A stretch of DNA of 64,000 nucleotides, taken from positions 1,151,032 to 1,215,031 of the forward strand of contig NW_024104400.1 of the NCBI RefSeq assembly GCF_003945595.2. Direction: 5' to 3'. This document shows positions 35,701 through 47,630 of the stretch, piece by piece. Source of the DNA: Pipra filicauda. Its lineage: Eukaryota > Chordata > Aves > Passeriformes > Pipridae. Under the pieces are notes generated by a model, which was given only the letters and a program-made list of their open reading frames with translations, was not told the DNA's origin and did no database searches. The first letter of the stretch is position 1. Each line of letters begins with the position of its first letter. Position numbers and translations under genes: made by a program.

Positions 35701-38700
35701 TATGTGAGTGATAACGGAATTTTATAATTCCTTTAAACAAAACCCCTCACTATTCATGTAGTTTTTAGAAAGCTGAGTTTTAGCTGGGTACATGTCAAAC
35801 AGCCCAGAGAACAGCTCCATGACGGGATAACCAAAGGTTGCTTTTAAAACTAGTGCCTTTACCCTGTGAAGGAGATGAACTGGCTGGAATTGTTTTGGGT
35901 TTCCGTCTGTAGGTTAAAAAAAGCCTCTGTAAACACAATGACAGAAATAAAGACAGACCTGTAAGAGGAAAGGGAAAGCAGCAGTGGCACGTGGCTGATG
36001 CTTGGGGAAACCAGGAGAGAGCACAGTCAGCCAAAGATGTCCCCAGTTCATGTGTTTGAGGACAGCAAACTGCTCTGGACAAACCATCCATCCCATCAGT
36101 GCTGCTGTTTTGGCAGAAGAAAGAGAATTAGCAAAGAGAGAAACAGAGACAGTGCAATATAATCTGGGAAAAATACCTTTAAAAAACTGTCTTCTTACAA
36201 TGAAATAATTTTTCTTCTCTCCACAAAGAGGGATTTCACCCCGGAGTTGTTTCTAAAAGACAGTAAAACATAACAGATGAATGTTGCCTTGCACAAGGAA
36301 CACACACATGCATTTAAATCACTTATATTTTACTTTTTTATGATGCAATTGCGAATTGTGTTATTTTGCATTTGTAATTAGAGGTTGAAACAGATGGTGG
36401 AGATGGTTTAAAGTGATGTACTGGAGGAGGCAGCTCTGGGACCCGGGTCTCCTGCTCCACAAAGTGCTGAGCATGGAAACCCCACCAGGAGGTGGCCAAA
36501 CACCCAAAATGCTGCACATCAAAGCACCCTGGAAAGGACCAAAAGGGAGCTTCTAAAAGGTCAATAAGCACTCGTGAAAATCTTTTTTTTTTTCCCCCTA
36601 AAAAAAGCACTTACAGTGTCCTCAGTACCGGGCTCTGGTTTTGGGGTGTGTAGTGGACATATTTGACCCCTTACCCAAACCAACAGTGTTTTGGTACAGC
36701 CTTCAAAGGAGGGAGAGGCCAAAGGTGGACCAGACCTCCTCTAGAAACCCCCCAAAGGAGCAGTGACCAAGGGACCACCAGTTCACACAGCTGTGGAACA
36801 CCAACCACAGGATTAATCATGAGCAGCAGGTGGCTTTTCCAACTCCCCTTCATGCAGGAACAAAGACATTTGTGGGTACAAGGAGTCCCATCACACCCTT
36901 CCCATCACATGGAATTTGTCAACGAGACAACCCCTTTATCCCATAAATGTTCCAGCCTGAGTGAGTCTTCTCTGAGCAGTGTGGCTGCAGGGTGGGGATC
37001 ACCCTGGGGCTGGGACAGCTCTCCGAGCTGCTCCTCGAGGCAGAGAGAGCTTTTCCCAGTGACAGATCTTTGGGTGAGTCCAATTTGAGTTCTCCTTAAA
37101 CTGCAACTGGGCTGAAGGCCAGGGACTCTCCCCTTGATGCCTCCCAAGCTTTGAGATTCCCTCCTTGAGATTAAGACCACCTTCCTTACCCCAAGAGGAG
37201 ACGCCTCTTTTCCCACAACACACCCTCAGTGAGTGACTGATGGAATGCCCAATTAACATGAATAAAAGAAATATTCACTATTAATTATTATCCACTGGTA
37301 TAGATACTTCCATTAGGCCTAAACCATTTTTCAGTATGAGGCTAAGATTAGACCTAAGTGCACCTAAGCTCCATCAATTTACTGATTGGTCATTTTCTGC
37401 CAAAAATGGAGCAAACCCTACCAAAAATACATCCCACTTTTTAGGCATCTGACAGGGTATTGACAGAGCAGCCCCAAAGTGGCATTTAGAGCTAGGACCT
37501 TCAAGGACCCAGTCAAGGATCCTTTCACCCACAAGAATCCAAACCCATAAGCCCCAAATCAGCATTTTAAACCACTACAGAGCCCTGTATGGACACGGAA
37601 AAGAGTCATGCTGACATTATATGGTTTATATTTGTTACTAGAAATGTTCCTTCAAACAGCTTTTATGGTAACTACTAATATTATCTCCCCTATTAGGCTC
37701 TTATGAGAAGGATTTTAATAGTTTTCAATTTGACTTTTCTTACTAGCAGTGCAATATTTACTGAATGCTCAAATTGAAAAGGCAGCTCTAGCTGCTGTTT
37801 TATCACTTAGTTTGGTTTCTTCCTTTTTTTTCCTAAATACAAGAAGGATCTGAAGTAAACAGATCGTAAATTCTTTCTATAAATAATAACTGTTTACTGT
37901 CTTTGGGGCTGGGTATGGACAAAGAAATGGAACCAGAATGCTGTAAGAACAAATTTTCTTTGGGGAATTCGTTCACATCTGTTCCTGTATCACAACAGGA
38001 GGAACAGAAATGATTAAAAAAAAAAAAGGCAGAAAAGAAAGGAAATGTAACTTTCAAAAGGAAAAATGGCTCCCTCTGATCTTTCACTGGAGATTCTGAT
38101 GAGTTTTTATTCTACCTGACCTGATTAGCCCAATGCTAATAAAGAGCTAATGAAGAAGGAAAGACTCATCCTGAAAGTTAATTCCTTTCTGGAAAGGAGA
38201 TAGATGGGTTTCTGAAAACAGGTATACCTGGAAAATACACTTATCTGATTACTTGCTTCCAAATTTTAATGCATCCCCTTTCAACCTTTGCTGATGCACT
38301 ATGTGCAGGACTTGGCAAAAGAGCTTCTAGTCATGAAACTGAGCCAAATTTTAATGTAATTTATTTAAATTTTAACAATTTAACCTGTTGCTGATGTGCT
38401 ATCATCAATAATCAGCAAATTATGTATCAAAAAAAGAAATACCCTTTCCCTCTGTGTGAAGTGGGGACCTGGCACTGACCTCACTGCTCCGGGGGGTGAG
38501 GGGGCTGTGGGAGCAGGAGCCCATCCCAGGATTTCCTGCAGCCCTGACACGGGATAACTCGCTCACTGAGTCAGTGCTGGGCTCATCCCACCTGGTAGGA
38601 TTCAGGTCTGGAGAAGAGTGGGATGGCCTGGATCATTTGTTGTGTTTGCAGAACCTCTTTGCACCCCAAATCTGGGTTCAATTCTTTGAAATTCAGGTCA

Positions 38701-39501
38701 GGCAATGCTGTCATCAGCTCCTTCCTCCCCAGCCTTGGACCTGGGCTGTGCTCTGCACGTGTGGGGCGTGGGTTTTGACAGTGGAAATACCACTTTGCTT
38801 TTAAGGTCTGTGTGCCTTCAACACAACCCATTGTAAATATGGGATATTAGTAGTATAAAATCAATGAGACTCATGGAATTGATAATGAAATGCAAAGTAA
38901 TACCAGCATGCCTTTTATAATTTATAATTAATCTACCCCGTATTAGCCTACATTTTCTTCCTGTTTGTGTGAGAACAGACCTGACACAGAATCAAAGGAA
39001 ATTAGTAGAGGCTCTTTTTGACCAATATTTGTAAATACATATAATACATAAAATGTATACATAGAGATATAGATTAAACCACCTAGACACGATAGAAAGT
39101 TTTCTACAATAAATTGTATTATTAATTTCTCTGATTTTTCTATTTCTGGTCTTTCCAGCATGGAAAATGGTGACATAATTCTGGGATGTAGACAAACACC
39201 CTCTATTACATAGATTAATCTATCACATAGATTAAGATCATCAAGTCTGATCTGCTTGAATTTCCACAGCTTCAGTGCACACAACTAGAAGGCCTGGCAA
39301 GCACTGAATTCTTTCAAGAACTATTTATTTCAAAGTTACAAGGCTGATGAAGGTTTTAGAGCTACAAATTCCTGTTTTTCTTGGAGCAACATCTTTAAAG
39401 ATATGCAAAGAGGGATTTCTCAGCACTATTCAGAAAGGAGTCTCAGGTGATTTGCCACTTTGGAGTACAGAGATTGTTTTCTAATTCAAGCAAACATTTT
39501 G
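32736..39501. other. Unique noncoding sequence, 6.8 kb
   Basis: No gene or repeat family is recognised. Short A/T runs occur (33538, 36583, 38018). A cluster of imperfect AAATTCACAAA words lies at 35325-35372. The longest frame (36663-37088, plus, 141 codons) is overlapped by minus-strand frames and shows no domain. Confidence 0.6.
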
Positions 39502-39519
39502 AAAAAAAAAAAAAAAAAA
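39502..39519 (+). repeat. Poly-A run of 18
   Basis: An A run followed by CAACAAAAAAAGG. No upstream polyadenylation signal or target-site repeat was found. Confidence 0.9.
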
Positions 39520-41523
39520 CAACAAAAAAAGGATGTGAGAAAATGCTCATTAGGAAAACAACACCAGGAATCTCCACAGGAATATTCAACCAACTTATTT
39601 GATTTTTGTGCTTTTAGATCTTGGAGCAGCAGCAATGTAATTTATTTATTTTTTTAATGTAAGGATAACTGATGGAAAAATGAGGTTTTAAAGGATTTGG
39701 GGTACGTTTGGAACAAACCCACAATCAAAAGCCCACTAAGACCATGTTCCCAAAGCTGAAGTCATTACAGCTGGTTCTCAAATTGCTGTATGTTCTTTTT
39801 TTTTATATATATTATTTGGGTGCAGTAGGCTATGAAAATATGTATTATCTTCACTTACACAAACAGATCTTTAGAACAGATCTATTTACATAGTAGATGG
39901 ACATATTCAGAGGAAACACTTGATGCAGAGATCAAATTTCTCTACTTTACTGTGTGCTGTGCATAGAAAATGCCTCCCTTTGTATAATGTATATTTGACT
40001 TCACCTTTTGCATATTGATCACCCTCTGAGTTGCAGATCCTTCACCATGTGGAAGTGAACGTAATACGAATAACTTGATTTCAAACTTGCACGTCTTAAG
40101 CCATATGTTCCCTGATATCTGAGCATAAATCCAGTGAAATTTACTGTTCTATACTGCAGATCAATAATCCTACAGGATTTCAGAAGTGCTCAATGTATAT
40201 TACTTTTGATAGCTTTGAAGACACATATTTTCAGATATAATTATTTACACACAGGGTCCAAGACCACGAGATAACCTTAAGCATTGGTAACATTAACACT
40301 TGCAAATAATCATCACTATCACTCTCACACTCCATAATCTGCTAACATATGTCTACATTTTCTATGTGTTTATGTAGTACTTTATATGGAAATGTTTCAT
40401 TACTGCCCCCAGCAACACGTGGCATTTCTTCAAGAACATTTCAGCACCTTTTAACATGGTTTCTTCAAACGTCTTTCTAATTGTGAGGATTTCATTCTAC
40501 AAATGTTATCACTGCTCAAGCAGATCAATTTTCTTAACTGCTTAATATGCATGCTCGAGGCATTCCTACAAAATGCAAAATATACAGTACAGAATTAATA
40601 GAAATAAACTACTACCAGGCTATTACAGATCAGATTTGAGGCAGCAGGGTTGGAGAGAACTCCATTTTAAGACTTCTTATTGTGGCAACATGTCATCTAA
40701 AATTTTTGTTTGGAATGTAAGGCATTTCTTCCCAATTAATTACTATCAAACCTCTTTCTCTAAATGAAATTACGATAGTCTTAGTTACTAACACAGCGAC
40801 TGCTGGTGCAGAGAGTGTTCACATTGGAAATTTCTGTCACAGTTCCAGGTTTTCAGTTGATTGTGCTCATGTTTTTTTGCAAGTTTCTGTCTGACCAAGC
40901 ATCTTCTAAAGCTGCACAAGATCCAGTAGGGTGGAGAGACCTCCAGGCAGGTCCAGATGCAGAGAAAAATGTAACAACTCACTACTGCAAAGGCTCCTGA
41001 GCCAGCTCACCGTGGGCATATCAAAGGGGCTTAGACAAGACGCTGCCATGGATGCTTTTGTTCTGTTGCATTCAGACAACACCTCAGCCCCCTAAAAATA
41101 AGGGATCTGAATCCATCCAGGATGAAGGGCTTTCAGGCCAAACTTCTCTCTGTCAAACATCAAGCCTAGACTAATTTTGTAGAACTATAAGCGAGACCAT
41201 TTCAAGCCCCAAGGTTTATTTGTTGTTTGGTTGGAGGCATTGTGAAGCTCAAATCCTTGTCTCAGTGTATCCTTCCAGCATCCTTTTCACCATCCAGCCA
41301 GGTCTAAGTAGTCTGGCTTGATGTTGGGGAGACACAGTGTTGGTAAGAAAGGACTTCTGATTTATGCCTTGAAGCACAGACACAGGAGCAGGAGATGTGG
41401 ACACCAGCACTGCCCTCACCTTGGTCACACAGAAATTCAGCATTTGCTGATGCTCATGTGGGTGATGTTATAATTAATCTAATTGCATAAACAACTTGGA
41501 GAAGAAAAGCCTGGTAGAAAAGC
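39520..41523. other. Unique AT-rich noncoding sequence
   Basis: No gene or repeat is recognised. 39640-40800 is especially AT-rich, with many TATTTA and ATATAT words. Confidence 0.6.
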
Positions 41524-41539
41524 AAAAAAAAAAAAAAAA
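41524..41539 (+). repeat. Poly-A run of 16
   Basis: A simple homopolymer, directly visible. Frames read across it show Lys or Phe runs and are artefacts. Confidence 0.9.
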
Positions 41540-42371
41540 GCACAGCAGACTCCTCCTGAGCCCAGAGCTTGTCCATCCCAGCCCTTTCTGCTGCACCACC
41601 TACCCTTGCCACGGACACATTCATCTCCAAACCACCCAGAAACCTCCTCTTTGACTAAGGAAATGGAACACAGCAATCCTTCCCAGAGGAACAAGCTGAT
41701 TTCTTCCATGAAGCCCATGGAATTTCTTTTTTTGCAGCTGGAAGAAATGCAGTTTCCCTGCTGTGAGCTTTGGTGCCAGTGCTGTCGGAGGGATGAGTCA
41801 TTGTTTCCTTCCTATATATCAGCAGAGTACCTATAACTGTCTCTCATCTAAATGTTAATTGTATCCAACAGAATGACTTTAAATGAATACTCTGTCAATA
41901 ACACTGTTATTAATGTTCCTTGATAGGCATGGTTGGAATATTTTGTAAGATTAGTCTAATATTTCCGCCAGAATCTGCTTCATGTGTTGTGTTATTTCGT
42001 CTACTTTGATCAAAACCTGCTTGTAAAGTCTTGGGGGCTTTTTTTTAAACTCTCCTCCTAAGAATTCTCATATTGCTAACTTTTGATAGGAACTATGTGA
42101 CTACATGCACAATAGCAATCCTCATTTATTTGGACCACAAGCTTAAGTTTAGCTGTTAAATTGATATTTTCTGACTGCTCAGCAGCGCGTTTTATTGCCT
42201 TCACCCGGTGCAGCTGGTACCGTGAGAGCTGATGGTATTGGGGGGTGACAGTGTTAGGCTTGGTTTAGTCATGTGAATATTTTGATTTATGCCAACGCTC
42301 CCTCTGTCTCTCTAAACGACCACAACATGAATCATTTGGCAGCAATCCCTCGGCGTTGGCCGCTCACCTAC
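41540..42371. other. Unique noncoding sequence
   Basis: No gene or repeat is recognised. CpG frequency rises from about 42180. On the minus strand the very good splice-donor word CAG|GTAGGTGAG lies at the right edge. Confidence 0.55.
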
Positions 42372-42815
42372 CTGAGACAAAGGGAGGCACAGAGCAGAGC
42401 CCATGTGTTTGACTGGAAAACCAGACAGAACAGCTTTTCCCCGCTGCCCCGTGTGAATCCCTGATGGAATCCACGGGCAGGGAGGAGCAGCAGCAGTGCC
42501 AGGAACACCTGAGCAACAGGTGCTGGGATCTGGCTTTGATGGAGCCGCTTTGCCGGCAAAACCTGGGTTGAAAGCGCTCCCAGCCCACTGTGTTTGAACA
42601 GAGCAAAGAGCTGATCCAAAGCCTGAAAGCCTCTGGGTTTTTTTTCCCCTCGTTTCTCTTTTTCTCTTCCCCCGCTGTTCCTTCAGATTTAGTCCTTTTG
42701 TTTCTTCTCCCTCAGACATCTGTCCTCTGCCTGGGCTGCTGTTCCGAGCAGCGAAAGGACAGATATCCCACCTCAGGTACAGCCCACTTTGATAGTTCAC
42801 AATGAGGCACCAAAG
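42372..42815 (-). other. Exon-like segment (unproven)
   Basis: On the minus strand this 444-base segment starts after a long T tract followed by TTTATTTGAG, an acceptor-like site. It ends at CTCAG|GTAGGTGAG, a near-perfect donor. One frame is open throughout, and 444 is a multiple of three, so it would be a phase-neutral exon of 148 codons. The peptide is Lys/Arg/Glu-rich in the first half (an EQRGKRKRETRGKK stretch) and Pro/Ala/Ser/Cys-rich later. No family is recognised. A long frame in GC-richer DNA can arise by chance. Confidence 0.2.
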
Positions 42816-42835
42816 CTCAAATAAACACAGAGGAG

Positions 42836-42905
<70 letters not shown>
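42836..42905 (+). repeat. Poly-A run of 70
   Basis: Seventy consecutive A residues, by far the longest homopolymer in the window. AATAAA lies at 42820-42825, eleven bases upstream, as in a polyadenylated transcript. This suggests a retrocopy tail on the plus strand, but no flanking target-site duplication was found next to the GGTTAAATCC that follows, and no parent gene is recognised. Read on the minus strand it is a 70-T tract. Confidence 0.95.
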
Positions 42906-42907
<2 letters not shown>

Positions 42908-45900
42908 TTAAATCCCTACTTGAAAACCTGTTTTGTGTTTTCTTATTTCTTAAAGTTATTTTTAAGTGTTTAAACCAGACCAATTATAGTCAGAAACTAC
43001 TTCACTTAATCCATTCCTTTATCTCCTGGGAAAAATCACCAAAGCAATTCTCAAAATGTTTAAATCCCACAGTGTGCATAAAAGCAGCAAGTAAATCTGC
43101 TCCTTCCCAGGCAAACCTTAAGGATTTCACTGACATCTTTAATTAAACCAGCAAATAGGTCGGTGTCTCTTGTATTCTGACCAACACACTGTCAACAAGG
43201 AGGGGGAAAAAAACTGAAAAGGAGGATTTGTACTGAAAAATAGCACCAGAAACATTTGTATAATCATGATCATGGACTGGAACAGGAATGTAATCAGGAA
43301 TTATTAAACATTATCAACTACTTCCTGGCAACACACTGCTGGGATAACACTCCTGTAACTACAGGAGAGTTAGTTATGAAATAATTAAGCCCAAAAATTG
43401 GAAATGGAACAAAAAAACCCCAACTGGAAACACATGAAGCTGTGCAAAAGCAAAGGAGGTTTATCTCTGTGAATTTATAAGGCTGGATTTAATTCCAAAA
43501 AGCAGAATTGTGCAGTTGTTATTAGATCAGTAATAAGCCCAGATGGCTGCAAAGGAGCCATTCTCCAACCCATCCTGCCATCCCTACCCTGCAGCACTTG
43601 AAGGAGAGCGAAATACAGGAGCAGGGAGCAGCAGAACTGGGAATTTAATGGGTTCAGATTTAGAAGACTTAAGTCTCATCCTCATGTTATTCATTATCAG
43701 CAACATTGCTGGCAAATTTGCCCAACACAGATTTTAACACACGATTGTATAAGCTCGTTTCAGAAGTTGTACCCAATGCCACCGGGCAACTTGTCACAAT
43801 CTTCTGGAGATATCAGCCCCTTGCATATTGTTTTGCTTTTCCTGCAGGAGAAAACTGATGTTCCCAGGGATGAAAAGGTTGCATGAAAAAGCAGGATCCA
43901 AAAATCCTGCTCTCAGCTCTGTGGAAGAAGGATTTATGATGCTCAACTAGCAAAGATAGCAATTAGCTGGAATACTCAAGAGCAGAGAGCTTGACAATCT
44001 GATGAGTTATTCTTTTGAACTGGGGCAACAACTCATGCATAAATTTCCTTGTAAACAATTATTACAGAAATGCACTGTAAACACAATTAATCATCTCAAG
44101 GTGTTATCTCTAGGTATTTTCCCCACAGATTATGTGCCACTTGCTCAATAAATCAAATTTTAACATAAAGACATCAATAGCTGGTATTATTAATATTCCC
44201 ATTCACCCAAACATGGCTGGGTAGAAGCTAACAAGCTTTGATTACATTTTGAAAACAGAGAAAGTATTATAGAAAATAGGAAAAAGATGTGGATTGTGAA
44301 ACTTTGAATGAGAATAGGATTAAAGAGGAGACATAAGAATCAGAACATTGGCTCAGATAAAATACGAGTACTTTGTAATTTAAAATGCATTTTCACTGAT
44401 ATGAATTGGAAATAGTATAGTACATCTTGTTAATAGGAATATTAAGTTTTATATCATCTTAGATAGGTTCTTCTTACAAAACAGTATTTACAAGAGCCTT
44501 ACAATAATAGGCTGCCTAATGTTTCCATAAGATCTCTTCTTATGATATATCCCAAACACATTTTCATCCATTGTTCCTAATTATCAGCTGGGGATTTGAG
44601 TAGCGGGCAAAAGGAACAAAAGCATCTCACTCTGTTTCATCTCTTCCAGCCCACAGTGCATGAAACAGCCTCCACTCCAGATCTGTTTGAAAACCACCCC
44701 TTCAGAAGCCAAGCTCTGAGATCCCTTTGGAGATCATCCTATGGACTTTGGCAGGAGTTGAGAGGAAAAACTGGTTTCAGAGGAGTGGGGCAACCAAAGC
44801 CAGCCCAAAGTCTGATGGGGTGATGGGGAAAGAAAAGAGGAATAGCTGGAGCAGAGAAGAGGGGAGGAGGAATACAGGAGGCCAGAGAAGACCAAGGAGC
44901 TTTGAAATACTTTTGCAACATGGGAAAGATATAAGAGGCACAAAAAAAGACACTGGAGGGGCTCACAAAGAGTGCTCACAGGGATTGGCCTCCAGGAGAG
45001 GGAACAGGAGCAGCACAAAGGAGCCACCAAAGGGGTTTGAAAGGCAGAGGGAAGAGAAAGCAGTTTCTGCTCAGTTACCTTCCAGTCAACATAATTATTC
45101 CTGTTTACAAAAGAATGACATGTTTGCTGAGGCTGCTGCTCCTCTGCCCAGTGCCTGGTGCAGCTGGTGACACACACAGGGCACACCGAGGGAAGGGCAC
45201 TTGTGCTTCGTGGTGTCCGTGGAAAGAGTTCTGAACCACGCCCTGGAAGCAAATCCCCTGGGAGAGAAGACCAGAGTTCATTGGTTTCACATGTGGAACC
45301 AAAGACATTGTGGGAAGAGGGAAAGAAGAATTTGCATCCTCTCCATCTCCTCTGTTGATTGTCCTCAGTTGGTCCCCAACAAGCAGATCCACTAAAAAGT
45401 GGGGAGTCAGGACAGTGGGGAGCTGAGGGTAGCAATTCCCTTTTTTCCAGACACTTCTCAGTGACTAACCCATGTAGTCTAATCTCAGATCTCCATATAT
45501 TTGGAATCAAGACCACAGGAGACAGATACAGATGTTTCAAAGCCTTTTCATGCCAGTCTGCTTTATTTCTTAGAGTTCATTCACATAATTTGGTGGTATC
45601 CTGCACATCAGGGGAGACAGACTTCAAGCTTTTAAGAAGTTTGGTCACCTCTTCTCCTCAAGAAGCCTCCTGTTTTATGACCATGATGTGAGGTATTCAT
45701 TTTCTATTCACTTCCTGAGCAGGATGGTGGAAACCAGCCAACAGACAAATCACACTAAAATATTGACCTAATGGTCCCAGAGATTTTTAAACTGACACTA
45801 CCCAACAAGGGTAGGAATAATGAATGTATTGCATGTAGAGAGATTTCTTGATTGATACGGAGAGCAAAATAGCACCACTCGATAATTATTTCAGAGATCA

Positions 45901-47231
45901 GGAAGTCACCTTGGTTTATTATTTCTGGGGTGTTGCCAATTTTTGTTACTGCCCACTCCTGGTGTCCTGGACAGCCCTTCAGATAATTTGGTGTCTGCAA
46001 AGCTATTCCTTGCAAATGCAAGTGAAAATCAATTAAAAGCAGAAGCACATCTGTGGTGCCCAGAAAAGGGCCCTGTTTGGAGACATTTGTGCCTTTATGT
46101 CACCGATAGTCCTTACACAGCAAACTTCATCTCACCTCACACTGGTGAACGTGAGGGAGGCAGCTGAGAGCCCATAAAACACGAACAAAGAGGAGCAAAA
46201 TATACTTGATGAGCCACCTCAATTCACCTTACTAAGTTCTCCTCGTGGCACTCTGGCACTGCTGACGTGCTGCACACCCTCAGCACAGAGCTGAGTTTTC
46301 TGCTTATCAATGGCTTCTTTTTCTTTCCATGTCTGGCAAATTTCTAATAGTGGCTGATTTCCTGTATGCAGATCCCATTTATGGTTTGCAGCACTGTATT
46401 ATGATGAATTTACACTATCAATGAACATTGCTGAAGGGCCTCATTAACTTGTGCAGGCGGTGGATTTGTATTTTTCAAAATGCCACTCTTTCTCTAAAGA
46501 AATCTCGCTGACAGTGGCAGTCAAGTACTTGACTGGTTAATAAGGCAGCTCAAAGGAAACAGCTTCACTTCACTGCGAGTTTTTGTCCTTGTTTAATTTC
46601 TCCTCCTTTCTCGACAGGTTTTGAGGATGTGCAAAGATAATATATTTCGGTTTTTAATCTCCCAGTCCTGCTGACTACGATGATATAAACAAAAGCAGAA
46701 ACACAGAAAATTATAGAGATACACTTAAAACAGAGCCGGTAATAAAAAACCTGGGCTTCTGGCTGAGATTTCACTCAGGCAGCTCTGCACTTGGCATAAT
46801 TAGGAAGTTTCTTCAAATCCCGCTGAATCCCAGCTCCCGTTTTTCGATGCCTGCAAAGTGAACAAGATAATCATGCCCATAATGCGGGGCCTAAAAACCT
46901 GAAGGCATCAGCACCCAGCCCTCCAGACAGACTGCAACCTGCAAACAGTTCAAAAAGAGAGCTTGTCAGACTAGCTGCGACATATGGAGCTACCACGAGA
47001 ATACTTCCAGATATAGGAAATACCAGGCATTCTGTAAACACAGGCCTTGGGAGTGGTTTTTTTTTGCAGAGATATTTTTGTGACTGGTTAAGTCGCGAGA
47101 ATCTGTTCGCGGTATCTGCACTCCCGGTGACCACCTGGGTTTTTCTCAGCAGAACGTGGCTAACAGGCATCCTTCCCATAACAGTTTCTCTAATCCCATG
47201 CTGTGTCTTCCAGTAGCCCCCTAAAAGCTTT
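42906..47231. other. Unique noncoding sequence, 4.3 kb
   Basis: No gene is recognised. The longest frame of the window lies here (44734-45540, minus, 268 codons), opposite a purine-rich plus strand. Purine bias removes minus-strand stops, and a plus-strand frame of 147 codons overlaps it, so coding is doubtful. 46360-46900 is motif-rich and includes the palindrome at 46520-46533. Confidence 0.5.
46520..46533. promoter_or_regulatory. 14 bp palindrome with NK-homeodomain-like half sites
   Basis: GTCAAGTACTTGAC is a perfect palindrome made of two facing TCAAGT half sites, the core preferred by NK2/NK3-class homeodomain proteins. It sits in a non-repetitive stretch (46360-46900). Function is inferred only from the motif. 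Confidence 0.3.
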
Positions 47232-47277
47232 GTGGAACCTGCGGAGGCCACGTGGAACCTGCGGAAGCCACGTGGAA
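47232..47277. repeat. Tandem repeat, 20 bp period, 2.3 copies
   Basis: GTGGAACCTGCGGAGGCCAC (47232-47251) is followed directly by a copy with one mismatch (47252-47271) and then GTGGAA. Each unit contains CACGTG across the junction, giving two E-box words 20 bases apart. Confidence 0.92.
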
Positions 47278-47436
47278 ATCGTGTTCCTCGGATGTGACAA
47301 TATTGGGTTGTGGGAGATCTTTAAACGCAGGTAGATGTTGACGAAGGGCGTTGTGGGAGGGGTGTCTGGGGCTGATGCATTAGGAGGAGTTTTGGGGCAT
47401 AAGGTTGGCAAAGCTTGGCCAGACCAGTCTGGGTGA
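47278..47436. other. Spacer before CR1
   Basis: No feature is recognised. It leads directly into the plus-strand CR1. Confidence 0.5.
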
Positions 47437-47630
47437 AGATGGTGAAACACTGGCAGAGTGGTGGATGCCCACCCTTGGAAACATTCAAGGTCGGGTTGGA
47501 CGGGACTCGAAGCAACTTGATCTGTTTGAAGATGTCCCTGCTCATGGCAAAGGGTTGGACCAGCTGGCTTTTAAAGATCCCTTTAAAGGTCTCTTCCAAC
47601 CCAAGCCATGCGGTGATCGATTCTATGATC
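47437..47630 (+). mobile_element. CR1 LINE, 3' end, plus orientation
   Basis: GGTGAAACACTGGCAGAG, GTGGTGGATGCCCACCCTTG, GAAACATTCAAGGTCGGGTT, GGACGGGACTCGAAGCAACT, GAAGATGTCCCTGCTCATGG, GTCTCTTCCAACCCAAGCC, then GATCGATTCTATGATCC form an ordered CR1 3' end with its terminal repeat. A block before GTGGTGGATGCC is deleted, and a TTTAAAGATCCCTTTAAAGG segment looks locally duplicated. The 177-codon frame that crosses it (47405-47938) is not a host gene. Confidence 0.93.

Noticed and set aside
36478..36496. CCACCAGGAGGTGGCC as a CTCF site
   Set aside because: Key G positions of the core are not matched; it is better explained as a chance short palindrome.
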